From an uncultured Bacteroidales bacterium (lineage in GTDB: Bacteria > Bacteroidota > Bacteroidia > Bacteroidales > UBA932), in contig CAMYAE010000008.1 in the NCBI GenBank assembly GCA_947253655.1, positions 1 to 64,000 of the forward strand: a DNA stretch of 64,000 nt, written 5' to 3'. The position numbers were made by a program, and so were the translations under genes. The notes under the pieces were generated by a model. The model worked only from the letters and a program-made list of their open reading frames with translations. It was not told the origin of the DNA and searched no databases. This document shows positions 8,604 through 18,165 of the stretch, one piece after another (within the stretch, counting starts at the first letter, position 1; the number at the start of each line of letters is the position of its first letter).

Positions 8604-10260
8604 CCTGCTTCCTAAATTTACCGTCGCCCCTATTTGTTATAAGTCTTACCGACATGGCGACAAAAAGAATCATGAAGAAGAATTGGCAGATCCTGCCTAC
8701 TATATCCCCCTCTCGCACAAAAAAGGTCTGCACGTCGTTGAGATTTATCTTTCCGGCAAGCGTTGTCGGCTCCCACCACTCCGTTCTCTCAAGGATATCG
8801 CCTCTCTGGTCAATAATGGCAGAGACTCCGGTATTTGCGCAACGCGCTATATCCCTCCTTGTCTCGATTGCCCTTAAAGAAGCATACCGCAAATGCTGGC
8901 GATAGCCCGGAGTATCGCCCCACCAGGCATCATTCGTAATTATAGCAAGTGCCTCCGCCCCTTTCTTTATATAACCGGTACAATATTCTCCATACACCGA
9001 CTCATAACAAATGACACAACCTAACCGCACCGTGTCCGCAGCTGCTCTATCAGGAGTATATGAGATGAAGTCCAGCAATGAAATATCATCCTGCCCGACA
9101 CAACGCCCCATAACACCTCCGAGCATATCATCTATTTTAGTAAAGAGTGCCGGATATGGTGTCATCTCCACTCCGACCACTAATTTGCTCTTATGAAAAA
9201 TCCCGTTACGCCCTGTCCGGTCCATGATTATAGCCGAATTGTGCGATTCCAACCACTCCCCGTCCGGAAGCCTCCGAGCATTGTAGGAGGGCCTTTCCCC
9301 TGCCGGAGAATAGGTATATGAGGTCGCTCCGAAAAGGAGATTTACATTGGAATAGTCTTTAAGAAAATCCCTGAATCTCAGAAAGGTCCGCCCGTTTTGT
9401 ATATCATCGGCAACCACGTCATTTGTAAAGGTCTCCGGAGCTAATATAAGCAATGGGTCATCATCGGCATGCTCTTTCAGTGGATTGTCGATGAGTCCGA
9501 GCAGTATAGCCGTCTGCCGGCTCTGGTCAAGGGCGATGAATTTTTGGTACGGGTCTATATTAGGCTGGGCTATAAGGACATCGAGCGGCCTGTCCGTCTC
9601 TTTATAATTATGATATATTGAAACAGAAACAATAATAGGAGCTGACAGCAAAACGGCATATCCCCCGATAGCAGCGGATTTCGCCTTGATGTTGAACGTC
9701 TGCCATTTGCCCTCCGCCAAAGCGGTTATTATGCCGAAAAGGCTAAGGTTACAGGCCCAAATCCATAAAGACCCACCCAACGTGCCTGTATATTCATACC
9801 ATTGGGCAAAAGAAACGGTGCCGGCAAACGAGTTGCCAAGCACAAGCCAGGGCCATGAAATCTGTGCTGAAAAATAAGCCCTTTCCCAGGCTATCCACAT
9901 GAATGCAAGGAAGATATAAGGCAGAACACCGTTGAAGGCTTTTCGGCTGAGCCGGAATAATCCGAAAATAACGGACATCTGAAGTGCATTTGCCAATATG
10001 GCAAAAATTCCGCCCGCCACTGTGGCATTGCAGACCCAAAAAGTCGTAATTGCATTCCACAGCACGAAAGCTCCGTAATGCCAGAACATGAACTTCCGCA
10101 TACCCGACCGCCAGGCTATCCGCTCCATTGCCAGCAACGGAATTATGCCGAAAAGTGCGAATATGCCGCAATGAGGGACGACAAACGGCAAGGACATCAA
10201 TATCGCAAATGCCGACATCAGCCCCGTCATCAATGCTGTTTTCGATTTTCCTGACTTCAT
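8596..10260 (-). CDS. lnt: Apolipoprotein N-acyltransferase
   Basis: 554 residues. The N-terminal half has several membrane segments, then a nitrilase-like periplasmic domain. The catalytic Glu (LILAPETF), Lys (FHKSKLVVGVEMTPYP) and Cys (GCVICYESVYGEY) are all visible, followed by ITNDAWWGDTPG. It N-acylates the lipid-modified cysteine of lipoproteins in the inner membrane, the last step of lipoprotein maturation. This fits the many lipoproteins coded in the window. One further membrane helix closes the protein. Confidence 0.95.
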   Translation of the reverse strand: MKSGKSKTALMTGLMSAFAILMSLPFVVPHCGIFALFGIIPLLAMERIAWRSGMRKFMFWHYGAFVLWNAITTFWVCNATVAGGIFAILANALQMSVIFGLFRLSRKAFNGVLPYIFLAFMWIAWERAYFSAQISWPWLVLGNSFAGTVSFAQWYEYTGTLGGSLWIWACNLSLFGIITALAEGKWQTFNIKAKSAAIGGYAVLLSAPIIVSVSIYHNYKETDRPLDVLIAQPNIDPYQKFIALDQSRQTAILLGLIDNPLKEHADDDPLLILAPETFTNDVVADDIQNGRTFLRFRDFLKDYSNVNLLFGATSYTYSPAGERPSYNARRLPDGEWLESHNSAIIMDRTGRNGIFHKSKLVVGVEMTPYPALFTKIDDMLGGVMGRCVGQDDISLLDFISYTPDRAAADTVRLGCVICYESVYGEYCTGYIKKGAEALAIITNDAWWGDTPGYRQHLRYASLRAIETRRDIARCANTGVSAIIDQRGDILERTEWWEPTTLAGKINLNDVQTFFVREGDIVGRICQFFFMILFVAMSVRLITNRGDGKFRKQDA

Positions 10261-10279
10261 AGACGCAGATTTCTATTTA

Positions 10280-10308
10280 CAAAGATATGAATTTATTTAC
10301 TATATTTG
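10280..10308. promoter_or_regulatory. Divergent promoter -7 boxes between lnt and the LysE gene
   Basis: TATATTTG at 10301-10308 on the plus strand and TATCTTTG (10280-10287, minus strand) both match the Bacteroidetes -7 consensus TAnnTTTG and point away from each other. No clear TTTG -33 box is placed 19 bases upstream of either, so strength is uncertain. Confidence 0.5.
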
Positions 10309-10336
10309 TAAGTTATGTATATATCACGTAACGCTT

Positions 10337-10966
10337 ATGCTGCTCGATATAATTAAAGGCTTTCTCATCGGAATATGCGCGTCTGCCCCTATAGGGCCGA
10401 TAGCTATTCTCGTGATGCAGAAGTCTTTAAGCGAGGGACATAAGTCCGGCTTCATAACAGGTCTCGGAGCCACGCTCGTCGATACTGTTTTTGCAATCAT
10501 TGCAATATTTGCATTGGCGATAGCCCAGCAATTCATAGACAACAACACTATCCTCATCCTTATAGTCGGCGGTGTAGTCGTAGCTGCAATGGGATTTTCA
10601 ATGGCTTTCAATGACCCTTTCAGAAGAATGAAAAAGGAGAAAGGGCACTCCTACACTGTCAAGGACTTCATTCAGGCTACCGTTATGGGCATCTCCAATC
10701 CCGGAGCGATCTTTGTGATTTTCGCCCTGTTCGCATTCTTCAGGATAGATGTCGAAAGTCACGGTTTCTCGATTATGCCTCTAATCCTCGCCCTGAGTGC
10801 GGGCTCTGCCATATATTGGTTTTTCTTCTCATGGCTTTTCAGTCATATCCGCAAGAATTTCAAATTGGGGACAATGCTATGGATGAACAGGATATCAGGG
10901 ATAATTGTAATGATAATCGGCATTGTGATGCTTGCCGAAGGGATTATGAAAGTGATTTTTGTATGA
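10337..10966 (+). CDS. LysE-type amino-acid/metabolite exporter
   Basis: 209 residues, about six membrane helices, with the LysE/RhtB start pattern (an N-terminal helix containing ICASAPIGPIAILVMQKSL, then GxxxGLG-like residues in GFITGLGATLVDT). A probable inner-membrane exporter of amino acids or similar small molecules; the substrate cannot be read from the sequence. It is followed after 22 bases by the PASTA protein gene. Confidence 0.85.
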   Translation: MLLDIIKGFLIGICASAPIGPIAILVMQKSLSEGHKSGFITGLGATLVDTVFAIIAIFALAIAQQFIDNNTILILIVGGVVVAAMGFSMAFNDPFRRMKKEKGHSYTVKDFIQATVMGISNPGAIFVIFALFAFFRIDVESHGFSIMPLILALSAGSAIYWFFFSWLFSHIRKNFKLGTMLWMNRISGIIVMIIGIVMLAEGIMKVIFV

Positions 10967-10988
10967 CGTCAAATAAATTCAAAAAAAT

Positions 10989-11813
10989 ATGAATAAGACA
11001 AATTCCGAATCCAGAAAAACCGCGGACAAAGGCGGCTTCTGGGGCAATATATATGTAAGGAACATAATAAAGATAATGGCGGCAATATTCGTGCTGCTGT
11101 TGGTTTTGAGTATTTTGCTGAAAGTAATGACAAATCATGGCAACGAAATCGTTGTCCCGGATTTCACAAATATGACCATGTCGGAGGCTAAATACAATGC
11201 CGGCATAAACCATATCAAGGTAATAGTCCAGGATTCAGTATATATCCGCAGGATGAAAAAAGGCACCGTATATAGTCAGAATCCAAAAGCCGGTTCCACC
11301 GTCAAGAAAGGCAGGCGTATCAGAGTTACTATCAATTCTTTAACTCCCAAAAAGGTAATGATGCCAAACCTTGTCGGTTATTCCATGAGGCAGGCTCAGG
11401 CAGAGTTGCAGTCAAGAGGCCTGAATATAGGCAGTCTAATCTATGTCAATGACATAGCAACCAATAACGTTATCCGTCAGCTATATGGAAACAGGGAGAT
11501 AAAGCCCGGCAAGCCTATCAACAGCGGTTCAAGTATAGATTTGGTGGTCGGTCTTAACAGCTCCGACAATATGACAAAGGTGCCTGATCTAATAGGCATG
11601 AAATATCTTAGGGCTGTAAGTGCGGTGCACGAATATTCCCTTAATGTGAGCAGGCTCGTGTTCGACGGCAGCGTCAAGAACTACGGGGACTCTTTGGATG
11701 CGGTAGTCTATAAGCAAGGCCCTATATCCTCACAGGCTCCCGTTCTAATCGGCTCGAACGTATCCTTGTATATGACCGTAGATGCGGACAAAATCCCTGA
11801 TGCTAAAAAATAA
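10989..11813 (+). CDS. Membrane-anchored PASTA-domain protein
   Basis: 274 residues. A short basic cytoplasmic tail, one membrane helix (about residues 25-45), then three PASTA repeats outside: VPDFTNMTMSEAKYN, MPNLVGYSMRQAQAEL and VPDLIGMKYLRAVSAV. There is no kinase or transpeptidase domain. PASTA domains bind peptidoglycan or muropeptides in PknB-type kinases and PBPs; here the role is unknown, possibly wall sensing or scaffolding in the periplasm. It directly precedes the RluD-type gene, an arrangement seen in other Bacteroidetes, and the next start codon lies just behind its stop. Confidence 0.88.
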   Translation: MNKTNSESRKTADKGGFWGNIYVRNIIKIMAAIFVLLLVLSILLKVMTNHGNEIVVPDFTNMTMSEAKYNAGINHIKVIVQDSVYIRRMKKGTVYSQNPKAGSTVKKGRRIRVTINSLTPKKVMMPNLVGYSMRQAQAELQSRGLNIGSLIYVNDIATNNVIRQLYGNREIKPGKPINSGSSIDLVVGLNSSDNMTKVPDLIGMKYLRAVSAVHEYSLNVSRLVFDGSVKNYGDSLDAVVYKQGPISSQAPVLIGSNVSLYMTVDADKIPDAKK

Positions 11814-11814
11814 T

Positions 11815-12930
11815 ATGGTGGAGGAAAGGCTGAACGATGTATCATTCGAACTTGAAGAAACTTCCTTAGGACGGGACATCATTGTGGAGGAAGGGGCTGC
11901 AGGTGCTTCTGATGATGAAGAGCAGGGAATGTTCGAACATTTCAGACTGAATGCCGACCCCGGCCAGACCCCTATTCGCATCGACAAATTCATGGCCTGC
12001 CACCTTGAAGACACTTCAAGGCATCGGGTCCAGGTGGCAATCAAGAACGGCTATGTGCGGCTGAACGACAAGCTCGCCAAGGCAAACATGATTGTAAGGC
12101 CGGGAGATGTCATACGTTTTGTCATGCCTTACGAGCGTCACGGATTCGAGGTGCTGCCGGAAAATATCCCTTTGGATATCGTCTATGAAGACGATGATTT
12201 GCTGATAGTCAATAAGCCGGCCGGCATGGTTGTGCACCCCGGACACGGCCACTTCGACGGGACACTTGTAAATGCCCTTGCCTACCATTTGGGGCTAAAG
12301 CCCGGTCAGGAGGCCAAAGACGAAAGAATGGGGGTATTGGTACATCGTATCGACATGGACACCTCCGGTCTTCTCGTCGTTGCCAAAAACGATGAGGCAC
12401 AGCTCAACCTCGCAAGGCAGTTCTTCGAGCATTCAATAGAAAGAAGATATGTGGCCGTTGTGTGGGGAAATCTCAGGGAGGAAGAAGGGACAATAGACGG
12501 CAATATCGGAAGAGACCCCAATGACCGCCTGCGCTTCAAGGTCTACCCTGACGGAGAGACCGGCAAACATGCGGTTACCCATTATAAGGTCTTGGAACGC
12601 TTCGGGTTCGTCACCCTTGTTGAATGCAGACTTGAGACCGGACGCACCCACCAGATAAGAGTCCACATGAGCCATATCGGTCATCCTCTGTTCAATGACG
12701 CGAGATACGGGGTTGCAGAAATACGAAAAGGCACAATATATTCCAAATACAGGCAGTTCATAAGAAACTGCTTTGAAATATGTCCGAGACAGGCTCTCCA
12801 CGCCAAGACATTGGGCTTTGTGCATCCCAAGACCGGTAAAGAGGTGAAATTCGATTCACAGCTGCCCACAGATATGACGGCCCTGCTGGAAAAATGGCGC
12901 AGATATTCTTCGAATATGCCGGCAGAATAG
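11815..12930 (+). CDS. RluA/RluD-family 23S rRNA pseudouridine synthase
   Basis: 371 residues from the chosen ATG, which lies one base after the stop of the PASTA gene. An in-frame ATG at 11782 would add 11 residues and overlap that gene, and is less likely. An acidic N-terminal stretch is followed by an S4 RNA-binding domain (about residues 50-110) and the catalytic domain with HRIDMDTSGLLVVAK, whose Asp is the catalytic residue, and ETGRTHQIRVH. It isomerises uridines, probably in helix 69 of 23S rRNA if it is the RluD orthologue. Confidence 0.92.
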   Translation: MVEERLNDVSFELEETSLGRDIIVEEGAAGASDDEEQGMFEHFRLNADPGQTPIRIDKFMACHLEDTSRHRVQVAIKNGYVRLNDKLAKANMIVRPGDVIRFVMPYERHGFEVLPENIPLDIVYEDDDLLIVNKPAGMVVHPGHGHFDGTLVNALAYHLGLKPGQEAKDERMGVLVHRIDMDTSGLLVVAKNDEAQLNLARQFFEHSIERRYVAVVWGNLREEEGTIDGNIGRDPNDRLRFKVYPDGETGKHAVTHYKVLERFGFVTLVECRLETGRTHQIRVHMSHIGHPLFNDARYGVAEIRKGTIYSKYRQFIRNCFEICPRQALHAKTLGFVHPKTGKEVKFDSQLPTDMTALLEKWRRYSSNMPAE

Positions 12931-12932
12931 GC

Positions 12933-15887
12933 TCAACGATGATACCTACCACCTCCATATCCACCGCGATATCCTCCCATTCCATTGGCAGCATTGCTGA
13001 AATTCCCGAAACGCCAGGTCAGTGAAGCAATCACATATCTTCCCAACGTATTATTCCACGTCTCTGTGTGATAATTTGCCAAATCGTTGATTGACAAATT
13101 CTTGGATTGGTTGAAAATATCGTATGCCTTCAAGGATAATGTCATCTTGTCTTTGAACAGGAGTTTGGTGATTTCAGCATTGAGAATAAGCTCATCCTTT
13201 TGAGGAGTGCTGTATCCTCTATACCAATTATATCCGGCATCTGCCACCAAGCCTATTCCTCCCGGTATTGTCCAGTTCATCGAAGCGTCCAAACGATTGT
13301 TCCAAGTCATTTTAGTCTTCGCCGAAGCGACTGTGTACCAAGATTTTGCAAATCTGGTCCTGCCCCCGAAAGTGAGCTCAACTATGTCATCCCGATATGT
13401 CAGCCTCAACCTCTGTGTCGCATTTATCGAGTTGATTCTGTTCAACTTGAACAGAGGAGAAACATATAGGTCAGGGAAATCCTTATGGAAGACCTCATAG
13501 TCGAATTCTCCGTTTTCATAATATTTGGATGTGTCAAACCTGGAGCCTATATAGGAAGATGAGCCGGAATAGGACATCCTCGTCATTGAGAAAATGTAGA
13601 AGCCTGATTTCGCAATAGGGGCGTTGATGAAAAGCCTTGAATTTACATTTCCGGAATTTCTTCCGTTCACCGGTATCGAATACTGCACCCCGTTATTGTC
13701 ATACCAGGAGGCATTTACTATTGGCTTGCTTACCATATTCCCCTCAATGTTAAGGTTTACCGAAGTGAAGGTGGTCTTGTTGCTTGAACGGAACTCCGCC
13801 CATAGTGAATTCGAGAAATAAGGAAGCAGATAAGGGTTGCCGAAAGACACATTCAGAGGATTGGTGTTGTCCGGCACAGGCATCAGTTGGGAAGTGGACG
13901 GCTGGGAGGACCGGCCGCGATAGAATAGGCGTGCACTGGTATTGTCGCTTATATCATACCAGAGCATGGCACTCGGAGCCCAATTCAGCACTTTACTGTC
14001 GTATGCCGTGCCGTTCGTTACATTATGCGTGTTCGTGGGATTCAGATTGGCCCCTATCTGGGCACGGAGCTTGTCTTTCTGGTATCTGAAATTTGCTCCG
14101 ATCTGCTGATTTATATATCTGTTGAGGATATCATTTGAATATACTGTATTAAATGCCTCTCCGGTATAGATATATTCGTGGTTGAGCTTATCGAAAATCG
14201 GATTGTATCCACTGTCGTATGTGTCCTTGGAGGAGGTATTGCGGCTCCAGCCGAACCTGTAATTAGCTTCAAGGAAGAAATTGTTGCCCAAAGGTTCCGT
14301 GTAGGACAGGCGGGCCGACATGCTCTTTCCGTCCTTATTCTGACTGTATCTTTGATTGACTATGGAGTCTTTTTGAGCCCCGGAAGAATAGTTGCTCGTA
14401 AGAGAGCGGTTGAAGCCGTCGAGATTGACATTGCTGAAATCATACCTGAAATTGACGGACAGTGTCCTTCCGGGAATGCCGAGCCTCTGCCTGAACAGCA
14501 GGAAACCGTTTGTTCTAATGGACTTGCTTTTACCGTTATTGTTTTTGAAGCCGTTGTTGGTCGTCTCTTCGGTCTCGCCCATCTGTGACCTTGTGTTGAA
14601 TTCCGAAAATTCGTTAAAGCTGCCGGAGCCAACATTGAACTGCGGCTGAAACAGGATAGAGGTGTTTTCAGAGAATTTATGCTCAATTCTGGCACCTATC
14701 CTGTTCCCGTCAGTATTGTCTATGCTGAATCCGTTATTATCGTAGATTAGATTTCTATTGTCAAGGTAGGTAGTCTTGGAGCTTTTTTCTTCCACGTTCT
14801 TACGGGTGCCGTTATAGAGATAGTTGCCGGAGAGATTCATTTTGTTATCAAAGAGCTTGGTGTTCGCGTTAAGTCCGCCCATCCAGGATGTGGTGATGCC
14901 ATTGCCCCTGTCCCAACCGCCTCTGCCTCTGCCCATTCCTCCGCTTCTCATGCCGCTCATCATGCTGCCGGCGAGGTTGTTAAACCCCCTGTTGTTCGTA
15001 TTGTTGCCGTTCAGGACAATGCTTATCTGGCCTTTGTCGGTGAACTTGCCCATAAAACCTGCACCCTGATATCTCCAATCGCCGTCGCCCGACGACAATG
15101 TCGCTCCGCTTTGCTTTTGCGGTATGTCATGACCTCCCCCGGCCATAAAATTTCCAAAAAAACCGTTCTTCATGTCAGGCCTTAGAGAAAGGTCTATTAT
15201 AGTCTCTTCTTCCCCGTCATCGATGCCGGTAAATTCCGCCTGATCCGACTTTTTGTTTATGACTTTCAGCTTGTCTACCACTTTTGAGGGGATGTTCTTG
15301 GTCGCCAGCTGCGGGTCATTGAGGAAGAATGTCTGACCGTCTATCGTTATCTTGTCTATCGCCTTCCCGTTAAATGTCACTGAGCCGTCTTCGGCGACTT
15401 CCATGCCCGGCATCTTCTTGATAAGGGCTTCCAGCATATCGTTGTCGGTAGTCTTGAACGAAGATGCATTGAATTCTATCGTATCTTTTTTGACAATTAT
15501 AGGATTTCCCGCTGCCGTAACACTTGCTGCATCCAACACTTTTTTGTCCGGCTCCATGCCTATATCGCCCAGATCCTGACTGCCGGTGACATTAATTTCC
15601 TTTGTATATGGCTTATAACCAAGAAGTTCAGCTTTCAAGAGATACTGCCCGTGGACAATCTGGCTAAGGACCGCCTTGCCATTCTCGTCGCTGAGTATAT
15701 ATTTGGCAGGAGATTTTGTTCCGTGCTTTGTCAGAGACACGGTGGCAAAGGGCACCGCTTCCCCGTTGGAGGTGTCCTTAATTGTCATTGTCAATTTTCC
15801 GGATTGGGCCTTTGCAGGAATTGCTGTCGTGAAGGCTATTACTGTCAATACCGCTGCGTATATAATTCTCCTTAAAATAAAATTCAT
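12933..15887 (-). CDS. Outer-membrane beta-barrel receptor (TonB-dependent-like)
   Basis: 984 residues. A signal peptide ending near AKAQS, an Ig-like CarboxypepD-regulatory domain (about 30-110), a plug-like region with the pattern ALIKKMPGMEV (about 155-215), then a long barrel typical of the OMP_b-brl_3 group rather than SusC. Probably an outer-membrane transporter or assembly protein of unknown ligand. Two odd features: a Gly/Met/Arg-rich patch near residues 310-330 (GGMGRGRGGWDRG) and a Gly/Arg/Tyr-rich C-terminal tail after the last strand, in place of the usual terminal aromatic residue. It converges on the RluD-type gene with a 2-base gap. Confidence 0.85.
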   Translation of the reverse strand: MNFILRRIIYAAVLTVIAFTTAIPAKAQSGKLTMTIKDTSNGEAVPFATVSLTKHGTKSPAKYILSDENGKAVLSQIVHGQYLLKAELLGYKPYTKEINVTGSQDLGDIGMEPDKKVLDAASVTAAGNPIIVKKDTIEFNASSFKTTDNDMLEALIKKMPGMEVAEDGSVTFNGKAIDKITIDGQTFFLNDPQLATKNIPSKVVDKLKVINKKSDQAEFTGIDDGEEETIIDLSLRPDMKNGFFGNFMAGGGHDIPQKQSGATLSSGDGDWRYQGAGFMGKFTDKGQISIVLNGNNTNNRGFNNLAGSMMSGMRSGGMGRGRGGWDRGNGITTSWMGGLNANTKLFDNKMNLSGNYLYNGTRKNVEEKSSKTTYLDNRNLIYDNNGFSIDNTDGNRIGARIEHKFSENTSILFQPQFNVGSGSFNEFSEFNTRSQMGETEETTNNGFKNNNGKSKSIRTNGFLLFRQRLGIPGRTLSVNFRYDFSNVNLDGFNRSLTSNYSSGAQKDSIVNQRYSQNKDGKSMSARLSYTEPLGNNFFLEANYRFGWSRNTSSKDTYDSGYNPIFDKLNHEYIYTGEAFNTVYSNDILNRYINQQIGANFRYQKDKLRAQIGANLNPTNTHNVTNGTAYDSKVLNWAPSAMLWYDISDNTSARLFYRGRSSQPSTSQLMPVPDNTNPLNVSFGNPYLLPYFSNSLWAEFRSSNKTTFTSVNLNIEGNMVSKPIVNASWYDNNGVQYSIPVNGRNSGNVNSRLFINAPIAKSGFYIFSMTRMSYSGSSSYIGSRFDTSKYYENGEFDYEVFHKDFPDLYVSPLFKLNRINSINATQRLRLTYRDDIVELTFGGRTRFAKSWYTVASAKTKMTWNNRLDASMNWTIPGGIGLVADAGYNWYRGYSTPQKDELILNAEITKLLFKDKMTLSLKAYDIFNQSKNLSINDLANYHTETWNNTLGRYVIASLTWRFGNFSNAANGMGGYRGGYGGGRYHR

Positions 15888-15955
15888 GCTTTTTTACACC
15901 ACCGATTATAGTTAGACCCGTAGAGCGAGCAAAGGTTTAGAAGAGGGCCGTTTTT

Positions 15956-16507
15956 TTATTTTATTCTTTCCGGATGCTCCGAAATGAATTTCTCCCAACC
16001 GGCCTTTCCGCTGACGGCTGCAAGCGGATTTGTAGTGTCATAGAAATGACATAAGGCTATGGCCAAGGCATCAGTAGCATCGAGATGCCTCGTCTTCAAA
16101 TCCACGCACAAGGTCTTTTCCAGCATCAGAGACACCTGCTCCTTGGAGGCGGCCCCATTGCCGGTAATGGCCTCCTTGGCCTTCCTTGGAGCATATTCGA
16201 AGACCTCAATTCCATATTCCAAAGCGGCAATCATAGCAGCTCCCTGAGCCCGGCCCAATTTAAGGATGACCTGGGCATTTTTCCCGTAGAACGGGGATTC
16301 AAGGGCCATTACCGATGCGTGATATGTCTTGCACACCTCGCTTACCGTTTCATATATCTGACGGAGTTTGGAATAGGCATCTTTCTCTTTTCTGAGATCC
16401 AAAACGCCCATATCCACAAATTCCGGTTTTCTGCCGAAGACATCAATGACCCCGAAACCAAGCAAATTGGTTCCGGGGTCAATGCCTATGATTGTATTTT
16501 TGTCCAT
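15956..16507 (-). CDS. ruvC: Holliday-junction resolvase RuvC
   Basis: 183 residues from the ATG at 16507; a TTG seven codons upstream is in frame but less likely. RuvC cuts Holliday junctions with RuvAB. The acidic active site is visible: Asp10 in IGIDPGTN, Glu in LESPFYGKN, and the C-terminal RHLDATDALAIA. A TAACTTTG box at 16526-16533 (minus) overlaps the stop codon of serS and could give ruvC its own start of transcription. Confidence 0.95.
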   Translation of the reverse strand: MDKNTIIGIDPGTNLLGFGVIDVFGRKPEFVDMGVLDLRKEKDAYSKLRQIYETVSEVCKTYHASVMALESPFYGKNAQVILKLGRAQGAAMIAALEYGIEVFEYAPRKAKEAITGNGAASKEQVSLMLEKTLCVDLKTRHLDATDALAIALCHFYDTTNPLAAVSGKAGWEKFISEHPERIK

Positions 16508-16530
16508 CGCGTTTCTCTCAACGGACAAAG

Positions 16531-17802
16531 TTAATCAATATAATCGAATCCCGTATAAGGTCTGAGAACTTCCGGTATCTCTATGCGATCCTCTTTCTGA
16601 TTGTCTTCAAGCAAGGCGGCTACAACTCGCGGCAGAGCCAATGAACTGCCGTTCAGGGTGTGGCACAATTGAGTCTTACCGTTCTCATCTTTATACCTTA
16701 GGTGAAGACGATTGGCCTGGTATGACTCGAAATTGGAAACAGAAGAGATTTCAAGCCAACGCTCTTGGGCTGCTGACCACAACTCAAAATCGTAGGTGAT
16801 TGCGGAGGTGAAACTCAAGTCTCCGCCGCAAAGGCGTAAAATCCTGTATTTCAAGCCTAAGGCATTGACAAGTCCCTCCACATGGGCAACCATATCGTCG
16901 AGAGCGGCGTAAGAGTTCTCCGGCTTTTCAACCCTAACAATCTCCACCTTGTCAAACTGGTGAAGCCTGTTCAACCCCCTGACATCCTTGCCGTATGAGC
17001 CGGCCTCGCGGCGGAAGCAAGGAGTATATGCCGTCATTTTACGAGGGAAGTCATCATTTGCAAGAATTACGTCCCTGAATATGTTTGTCACCGGCACTTC
17101 GGCAGTCGGCACAAGATAGAAGTCGTCCAGACCCACATAATACATCTGCCCCTCTTTGTCAGGGAGCTGGCCTGTGCCGAAACCGGAGGCGGAATTGACC
17201 AGCACCGGAGGCTCCACTTCCATATAGCCGGCTGCGGTGTTACGGTCTAAGAAAAAGTTGATCAGAGCTCTTTGCAGCCTTGCTCCCTTGCCCTTATACA
17301 CAGGAAATCCTGCTCCGGTGATCTTGACACCGAGATCAAAATCTATGATATCATATTTTTTTGCAAGCTCCCAATGCGGCATGGCTCCCTTGGGCAGATT
17401 TACGTCAGGACCTCCTGTCTTTACAATCTCATTGTCCTCCGCCCCTTTGCCGGGAGCTACAAGGTCACAAGGGATATTAGGAAGCAGAACTAATTGAGCC
17501 TCAAGCTCCTTATTGTTTTCTTCCGCCGTAGCGAGAAGTTCCGTGGACTTTGCCTTTAATTCAGCCACCTCTTTCTTTGCCTCCTCGGCCTCATCCCGTC
17601 TGCCTTCTTTCATAAGGCCTCCGATTACTGCTGCCTTCTGACGTTGCTGTGCCAGCAAGGCGTCACTTTCCGTCTGGAGATTTCTCCTGTTCGTATCCAA
17701 TTCAAGGACTTTCTCAACAATAGACCTTGCGTCAAAATTCTTAACCGCCAGCTTCCTGATCACCAATTCCGGATCTTCGCGAAGCATTTTCAATGTCAGC
17801 AT
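16531..17802 (-). CDS. serS: Seryl-tRNA synthetase
   Basis: 423 residues from MLTLKMLREDPE, the usual start of SerRS; twelve more in-frame codons upstream (to 17838) are unlikely to be used. The N-terminal helical hairpin that holds the tRNA-Ser long arm (about 25-105) precedes the class II catalytic core, with motif 2 at TPCFRREAGSYGKD and motif 3 at the C-terminal LPRVVAALLE region. It charges tRNA-Ser and sits downstream of the two ribosomal protein genes. Confidence 0.97.
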   Translation of the reverse strand: MLTLKMLREDPELVIRKLAVKNFDARSIVEKVLELDTNRRNLQTESDALLAQQRQKAAVIGGLMKEGRRDEAEEAKKEVAELKAKSTELLATAEENNKELEAQLVLLPNIPCDLVAPGKGAEDNEIVKTGGPDVNLPKGAMPHWELAKKYDIIDFDLGVKITGAGFPVYKGKGARLQRALINFFLDRNTAAGYMEVEPPVLVNSASGFGTGQLPDKEGQMYYVGLDDFYLVPTAEVPVTNIFRDVILANDDFPRKMTAYTPCFRREAGSYGKDVRGLNRLHQFDKVEIVRVEKPENSYAALDDMVAHVEGLVNALGLKYRILRLCGGDLSFTSAITYDFELWSAAQERWLEISSVSNFESYQANRLHLRYKDENGKTQLCHTLNGSSLALPRVVAALLEDNQKEDRIEIPEVLRPYTGFDYID

Positions 17803-17885
17803 CCTTTTGTCTTTTATATAATGAGAAGAGGACCGCACCGCTACTCGAAGTGCAATCCTCTTGTTTCTTTCTGTTCTTCGAGATG

Positions 17886-18146
17886 TTAGTTCTCAAATGG
17901 AATCACCGAAACGAAAGACTTGTCCTCCTTCTTCTTGGTGAACTTAACCGTACCGTCTATCAATGCGTAAAGAGTGTGATCCTTACCCATTCCTACATTC
18001 TCCGAAGGATTGTGGACTGTACCTCTCTGACGGACGAGAATATTTCCGGCCTTAACGGCCTCGCCGCCGAATTTTTTCACTCCAAGTCGTTTGCTATGCG
18101 ATTCACGACCGTTCTTTGAACTTGATTGTCCTTTCTTATGTGCCAT
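17886..18146 (-). CDS. rpmA: 50S ribosomal protein L27
   Basis: 86 residues. The MAHKKGQSSSKNGRES start and the KFGGEAVKAGNILVRQRG core are diagnostic. The N-terminus begins directly with the mature form, without the cleaved extension seen in Firmicutes. A purine-rich AAGGAG lies 8 bases before the ATG. It follows rplU after 19 bases. Confidence 0.98.
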   Translation of the reverse strand: MAHKKGQSSSKNGRESHSKRLGVKKFGGEAVKAGNILVRQRGTVHNPSENVGMGKDHTLYALIDGTVKFTKKKEDKSFVSVIPFEN

Positions 18147-18165
18147 AATTCTTTCTCCTTTTAAT

